NCBI GenBank assembly: GCA_023375785.1
Contig: SZWC01000542.1
Location: 181,179 to 245,178 of the forward strand
Length of the DNA stretch: 64,000 bases
Reading direction: 5' to 3'
From: Penium margaritaceum
Lineage: Eukaryota > Streptophyta > Zygnematophyceae > Desmidiales > Peniaceae
Shown one piece after another: positions 58,941 to 64,000 of the stretch (its first letter is position 1; every line of letters starts with the position of its first letter). The notes under the pieces are model-generated. The model was not told where the DNA came from. It did no database searches and worked only from the letters and a program-made list of their open reading frames with translations. Both the position numbers and the translations under genes were made by a program.

Positions 58941-61393
58941 TTAGCCTTTATCTTCTTCTGATGCGTTGACCATATCGATGCCTCGAGTACCTGCAGAGTC
59001 TAATTCGCTGTCCAACATCTTTGTTATGCAACGTGCGAGTATCTTCCTGGTCTCCACGTATTCTGGGTCCACGATCTCCTTTGCAACCAGAGCGCGTGAG
59101 TACTGGTACTTGATGTTGATGTGCTTGATCCGCTGGGAGATCACATGATCCTGTGCCATTTTCATGGAACTCTCATTGTCGTTGGGGACCTAAGTTGCCT
59201 CCGTTTGTGGCACTTTCATCCCAATAAACAAACTGCGTAGCCATTGTGTCTCCTTGCATACTTCTGAAAAAGCGATGTACTCTGCCTCAACGGTAGAGAG
59301 GGAGATACACTCTTGTTTTCTGCTTGTCCAAGAGACTCTACCACAGTTCTAGAGGCACACAAAACCCGAGGTGGAATTTTTGTCATTGATTCTTCCTCCC
59401 CAGTCGACGTCTGTACAGTACAACAGCCGTTGTGGGTTAGATCTATCTTGGCTTCCAAACTAGAGTCCCATGTGTCAGGTCTTCTTTAGATAGCGCATGA
59501 TGTGCTTGACTGCTTGCCAGTGCTGTGGCCCTAGATTGGCCACAAACCAGCTCACTTGTCCCACAACATAGCAAATATCAGGGAGTATTCCTACCATGAC
59601 AAACATGAGACTGCCAACAGCGGAGTGGTAGGAAATGTTCTCCATCTCACGCCGTTCTCCTTTCGTATTGGGGCTCGTGGAGAAGGAGAGGTTGGTGTCA
59701 ATTGTCATGGGTGTGCTCATGGACTTGTAGTCCTTCATGTTGTAGCGCTTGAGGACCTCCATGATGTACTTGGTCTGGTTCAACTCGATGGTGCCCACTA
59801 CTCGATTGCAGTGGACGGCTATCCCGAAGTAGAACTCGAGCACACCCATGTCCTTCATCTTGAACCTGTTGCTAAGATCTGTCTTCAACTTGTTCAACAG
59901 CTCGACTGACGACAAGCAGATGATCAAGTCAGCCACGTATAGTGCAACCAGCATCAAGCCTTTCTCATGCTCCCACACATATACACTAGGATCATTCTGG
60001 CAGTGCGTGAAGGTGAGCCAGGCCATAAAGCGTTCCATCTCCTTCTACCACATCCTCAGGGCATGTTTTAGCCCGATGAGTGCTTTGACCAGTTTGCAAA
60101 CCTTGTCCTCCGGAGCTTTCACTCCCTCGGGCACTTCCATCAGCACTTCTTTGTCCAGCTTCCCGTAGAGGAAATCTGTATAAACGTGCGTTTGGTGGAC
60201 TTCCAGCTCTTTTGTAGCAGCGATGTCCGACATGGATCTGATGGAGGCAAAGGTGACGACAGGCATGAAGGTCTCCTCGTACTCTGAGCTTGAACACAAG
60301 GAAAACCCCTTTGCCACAATACTTACCTTGTATTTGTCCATAGTACCATCCTGCTTGAACGTTTTCTGCAGTACCCACTTTAACCTCACCAGAAGCGCAT
60401 TTGGGAGCCTCTCCACCAGAACCCATGTTTTGTTCTCTTAAATGGATGCGAGTTCGCTATCCACTGCCTCCTGTACTTGGCCGCATCTGGCATGTTCATA
60501 GCCTCCGTTACGGTCACAAGCTCTCCCTGTGCCAAGCATGACCAACTGAGTCCGGTAAATTCCGTACTCTCAGCATCAAACTTGGGAGTAGGTTTCTTCT
60601 GTCGCATACTACGCAAACGTGGTGCTAGTGGTACGTCAAGGTTTAGTTGCTTCTAGTGCTCCTACACTGCCTGTGATCCGTTGTTTGAGGAAGAGCGACT
60701 GGCCTTCGAGTTTGACTCAGAGGCCTCGAACAACTCAGACTTAGTGTAAGAGTCCGTCGTATCACCCTGCACAGCTACTCTCCCTACAACACCATCCTTC
60801 ATTCGTACCATCTACCAGTTGTCAAGTGCCTGATCACCTGATTTGAGCAACACAACCTACTCCGCTCGTTTGGGAGCATGGGTAGGATCCAGCAACTCTC
60901 CCTTGCCGAGTGTCTTTTTTTCAAACCCAACATCTCGGCTCTTCATGATCTTTCCTACCACTTTGTCCCACAGTACGTACGCCTTGTGTATAGTGTCGTA
61001 TCCGACCATTACACACTTACGAGCACGTACATCCAGCTTGCCATTTCCTTCTCGTGCTTGGACCTTTGCCCAGGTAGTACTCCCAAAGACCCTCAAGTGT
61101 GAGGTATCTAGCTTCTTCTCTGACAAAGTCTCCTCTGGCGTCCTAAGCTGGTTCACTTGCTACTTCTTACCACGCCTTCCAAGCGTGGCTGCCGGAGTGA
61201 GATTCACAAGGTAGCAAGTACTTCTTGCAATTTCAACCCAGAAGCGAGGTGAGAATTTGGCGTCGAATAGCATGCTTTGTGTCATGCCGAGGATAGTCTG
61301 GTTCATGCCCTCGGCAACGCCATTTCTTTCGGAAATACAAGACGTGGTGGTCTGGTGGTTGATGTCGCATTGGCTCATCAGCCTTTCCATGCC
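58941..61393 (-). pseudogene. E1 second part of integrase, RT and RNase H, fossil
   Basis: The integrase part begins near 61393 with HQTTTSC and RNGVAEGMN, equivalent to the PQQNGVAER segment of family 1. RT runs about 59480-60420, with KGFSLCSSSEYEETF, MKDMGVLEFYFGI and KYIMEVLKRYNM. RNase H is about 58960-59475, ending with the KHINIKYQYSRALVAKE segment. Relationship to family 2 is clear (for example LKRYNM and the shared half-tRNA primer type). The sequence has several breaks. Confidence 0.85.
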
Positions 61394-61448
61394 TCGTACT
61401 CACAATGAGCACATCAGGTCAAGAAATTCTCCCTTGCACCTCTGTCCA

Positions 61449-61765
61449 TTAGCTCATAGATCTCTCCTCACTCCAGCAATCTTTGCCTCTGTCTTCGTCC
61501 GCTGTGTTGACCATACCGATGACTTGAGTACCTGCAGAGTATAATTCGCAGTCCAACGCCTTTGTCATGTAATCTGCGACCATTTTCCTAGTCACCACAT
61601 ATTTTAGGTCCACGATGTCCTTTGTGACAAGGTCACATGATAAGTGGTACCTGATGTCGATGTGCTTGGTCCGCCAGGAGATGACATCATCCTGTGCCAT
61701 TTTCATGGTAATCTTGTTGTCGATGCGGACGTCTGTTGTCTCCGTTTGTGGCACTTTCATCTCAT
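61449..61765 (-). pseudogene. E2 RNase H C-terminal part, fossil
   Basis: The segment TKHIDIRYHLSCDLVTKDIV, followed by the KMVADYMTKAL tail, matches the end of copia RNase H. It parallels E1 at 58941-59165. It is followed by the purine tract and LTR start at about 61424. Confidence 0.8.
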
Positions 61766-61768
61766 CCT

Positions 61769-62286
61769 GGCCCAATGACTAATTTTCTTTGTGACCAAAA
61801 GGGGGACATCAAGGTTCTAAGGGACATCTTAGAATATTCCAAGGTCCTTCGTGGTGGCTGGTGCCACTTCGCGGTCACAGGGAGCACCATGTAGGCAGGG
61901 GGGATGACGCAATCTACATGGCCTCCAAAGTGGCTCATCGAAAGGAGCCACTGCGTGCCTAGGCTAGTGGCTGGCTCTAGGACTGTAAGAACCTGTCAGT
62001 TGCCTGTCATTGAGTACAGTTCTTATCTTTGAGACTCCGAACAGAATTGTCCAACAGAGGCACATACTAAAGAAGCATTGGTTGGTCTAAGCCCCCAGAG
62101 TTAGCTCCTCGTGTCAAAGTGACCAGCTGCTAAGGACTGTGCAAGGAAGTGATTCCTATGAACTACTCAATGTGGAATCTTGGTTCTCATGATGATGTCA
62201 CCTCTTCGTTGCAATACCAAGAGCAGTCGGCGGGAACCATTTCATCAGAACGCGTTTTCTAGACCGTCGTTTTAGGCAGGTTGACA
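61769..62286 (+). repeat. Inverted LTR fragment inside E2
   Basis: The sequence from GGCCCAATGACTAATT to CAGGTTGACA is the reverse complement of 58128-58645, so it is a family-3 LTR in plus orientation. Its GGTTGACA terminus is preserved and joins directly to gag DNA at 62287. Its other end lacks about 240 bp. Confidence 0.82.
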
Positions 62287-62289
62287 GAG

Positions 62290-62710
62290 AGGACCCCAGC
62301 TTTCAGGTAGCGCCAGAAGGAGGATCATGGCCTGAATGGTACTAATTTCTCAGTTCTTTTGGATCACTTGTTGCAGTAGTCCTTCAAACTGCAATAGGAA
62401 GTCCAAAATCGACTGTCCCTTGCTCACCCTGATCAAAATCAACTTTTGAAGGATGAAGAGGCGATTTGGAAGAGCTGTTGATTGGTGTACATGTGCAAGT
62501 TTCTCATAAACCTTTGATGCACGTGTGAGACTTTGGAGGTACACATGTTGTGACTCATGTCCTGATGTCACAACAATCGCAAGCGCCATGTCATTTTTGA
62601 CACTCCACGCTTCTTATCCAGCTTCTGTTTTTGGAGGTTAAATCTCTTCTCCAAGGAACATCTTTACATTGCCATGCACCCCCGCGACAATCTCAAATTG
62701 CCATTTCCAC
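62290..62710 (-). pseudogene. E2 gag start region, fossil
   Basis: This is homologous to 57240-57660 of E1, with an ALVNHLFILQKLISMRVSK-type segment and a VYEKLAHVHQST segment. It is a capsid fragment of family-3 copia. The rest of gag is missing because the inverted LTR follows. Confidence 0.78.
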
Positions 62711-63169
62711 AAGGGAAAACCTATCCTTGTGAACTTTCACATCCCACTGTTGACCTGCTCAAGAGTGAGAGTGGTGCATTTCATCATATTGCTTCTTTGC
62801 TTCTCTACTTCTTTGTTTCGTTGAGACCAATATAGACTGAAGTAGGCAGTTCTCTGCTACCGGTTTTAGAAGTTCCGGATGCGTTGCTTACCACTTAGTC
62901 GTTGACCACCTCCAAACAGATAGGAAAGCACATAAGTGAACCCAAGATTGTACCTCCAAGGGCAGAGCTTATCCTGGTTAGGATCCAAGGGTTGTATCTA
63001 CAAGGACAGAGTTCATCCTTCGCCCTTGTTCGCTAAGTGCCACCACGCGCCGTTGGAGCTGATGGAGGAAACAGAGCTCATGGAGCTGATGGAGCTGATG
63101 CACCTCATGCACACTGCAAGACAAAGAGGGCAAGAGAGTACGCAGAAGCGTGTTCTACCATTAGTCCGT

Positions 63170-63184
63170 GTGGGCCCATAATCC
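63170..63184 (-). promoter_or_regulatory. Primer binding site of E2, anticodon-arm type
   Basis: GTGGGCCCATAATCC on the plus strand matches the initiator tRNA-Met anticodon arm at 14 of 15 bases. It is two bases from the LTR remnant that starts at 63187. It is the third independent site of this type in the window. Confidence 0.75.
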
Positions 63185-63186
63185 TT

Positions 63187-63475
63187 TGCCTGAGGTGATG
63201 GTCTAGAAAACGGGTTCCGACACAATTTTTCCCACCGACCACTCTTGGTATTTGAACCAAGAGGTTATATCACCCTGAGAGCAAAGGTTCCACACTGAGC
63301 AAGTCATAGGAATCAATTCCTTGTACTGTGCACCTGGTCACTTTTGCGCGAGAAGCGAACTCCTCGGGCTATGACCAACCAATGCTTCTTTAGAATTTGC
63401 CTCTGGCGGACAACTCTGTCGGGACTCTCAAAGGAAAGAACTATACTCAATGATAGGCAACTAACGGGTTCTTAT
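63187..63475 (-). repeat. Partial 5' LTR of E2
   Basis: About 290 bp of the 3' part of a family-3 LTR, alignable to 58128-58430 with roughly 20% differences by eye. It is truncated at 63475 by a family-1 LTR. Confidence 0.8.
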
Positions 63476-63958
63476 CGTTGGAACTGGAGAAGAGAGAAAG
63501 CCTTGGAGGAGAAAGCATATGGGACTAGAAGGGCATCACTTGTGCTGAAGAATGGTTGTTGAATCACTCAAAATGATGGAGTACATATAGAGCTAGAGCT
63601 TGGGTAAGTCAGCCCTCTCACAAGCCACACCTCTTAGCCATTGAGACTAAGGCTCACACTCTAGAGTCCATAGTCTCACACAAGAGAGGAAATTAGCTTA
63701 GCAATCAAGCTGACAACTCACACACGACCTACAGAGCTAAAAAATACTTTCACGGTACACTCCTAGTGGTCACATAAACCACAATCCCATAGAGAATCGC
63801 CATGTATCGATGGCTAGCACGCAAGGATCTCGCCTCACCTAAAAACTAACGAGAGGTACATTTTTCCTAGTCAGCACACTCTGACAAGGCAACACAGGAA
63901 TCGAGGGCCTTTTGGATACTTCTCCCATCAGGTCTGCAACCTCGACCTCTTGCCTTTT
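63476..63958 (-). repeat. Family-1 LTR fragment inserted in the E2 LTR
   Basis: The sequence from GTTGGAACTGG to CGACCTCTTGCC matches about the first 480 bp, in plus-strand reading, of minus-oriented family-1 LTRs. It is clearly more diverged than copies A-C. It retains the CTATATGT/ACATATAG promoter region and the CTCACC hairpin region. Confidence 0.8.
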
Positions 63959-64000
63959 GCTAGCACGCAAGGATCTCACCTCACCTAAAAACTAACGAGA
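63959..64000. repeat. Partial duplication at the window end (42 bp)
   Basis: GCTAGCACGCAAGGATCT and what follows repeats 63813-63854 almost exactly. This could be the start of a tandem duplication with ~146 bp period or a local assembly join. The window ends too soon to tell. Confidence 0.6.

Larger units (their letters stand above)
55944..61400 (-). mobile_element. Ty1/copia family 3, element E1, circularly permuted around one LTR
   Basis: Read on the minus strand from high to low coordinates, the order is second half of integrase, RT, RNase H, purine tract (58884-58896), a single LTR (58128-58883), primer site (58111-58125), gag, protease and first half of integrase. A normal copia would begin and end with LTRs. 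Here both ends lie within the integrase core, only a few codons apart by comparison with D. This is what a one-LTR circle opened in integrase would give, or the centre of a tandem pair sharing an LTR. The coding parts are old and carry more than ten breaks. Confidence 0.8.
61401..63475 (-). mobile_element. Family 3 remnant E2 with an inverted LTR inside
   Basis: This minus-strand remnant, from high to low coordinates, has part of a 5' LTR (63187-63475), primer site (63170-63184), leader and the start of gag (about 62290-62700). An LTR fragment in the opposite orientation follows (61769-62286). The end of RNase H (61449-61765), a purine-rich AAGGGAGAATT and about 20 bp of a 3' LTR (about 61401-61424) complete it. 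Most of gag and pol is absent, so it is heavily broken. It abuts the integrase end of E1. Confidence 0.8.

Overview
This window is repeat-dominated nuclear DNA, almost certainly from a green plant or close streptophyte relative. The 3' end of plant initiator tRNA-Met (GCTCTGATACCA) is the primer site of one copia family. The anticodon arm of the same tRNA (GTGGGCCCATAACCC) is the apparent primer site of two others. I cannot name the species. I found no host protein gene, rRNA or tRNA gene that I can support. All recognisable coding sequence belongs to Ty1/copia LTR retrotransposons.

Layout. (1) 1-5657: minus-strand copy A of copia family 1, running off the left edge. (2) 5658-7800: AT-rich unique DNA ending in four copies of a ~155 bp tandem repeat. 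(3) 7805-27173: a long 11-bp minisatellite (unit close to GCCCTAGTTGC, period 11), interrupted by family-1 copy B (11892-18669, plus strand) and by ~570 bp of unrelated DNA with two hairpins (25926-26505). (4) 27174-45925: a three-level nest. Old family-1 copy G (plus) is split by family-2 element D (29642-42044, minus), and D is split by young family-1 copy C (34037-40790, minus). (5) 45926-51600: the same minisatellite with a ~200 bp foreign patch and a ~100 bp polarity flip. (6) 51597-55784: element F, an LTR element without recognisable pol, carrying a family-1 solo LTR just after its primer site. (7) 55785-55943: a last sliver of minisatellite. (8) 55944-64000: a scrambled cluster of family-3 copia. 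It holds E1, which is circularly permuted around one internal LTR, and the remnant E2 with an inverted LTR inside it, capped by a family-1 LTR fragment.

How it fits together. The minisatellite is the oldest layer and acted as a landing zone: B, G, F and E1 all abut it. Nesting order and LTR divergence agree: G's LTRs differ by about a quarter, D's by several to ten percent, C's by a few percent (all by eye). The 11-mer's CpG occurs in CG, TG and CA forms, as expected for long-term cytosine methylation of silent heterochromatin. Four single-N gaps are each flanked by near-identical direct duplications (442, 168, 238 and 265 bp) and look like unmerged contig overlaps, not biology.

The most noteworthy signals are the half-tRNA-type primer sites of families 2 and 3, the circularly permuted E1, the inverted LTR in E2 that keeps an intact terminus, and the minisatellite itself.
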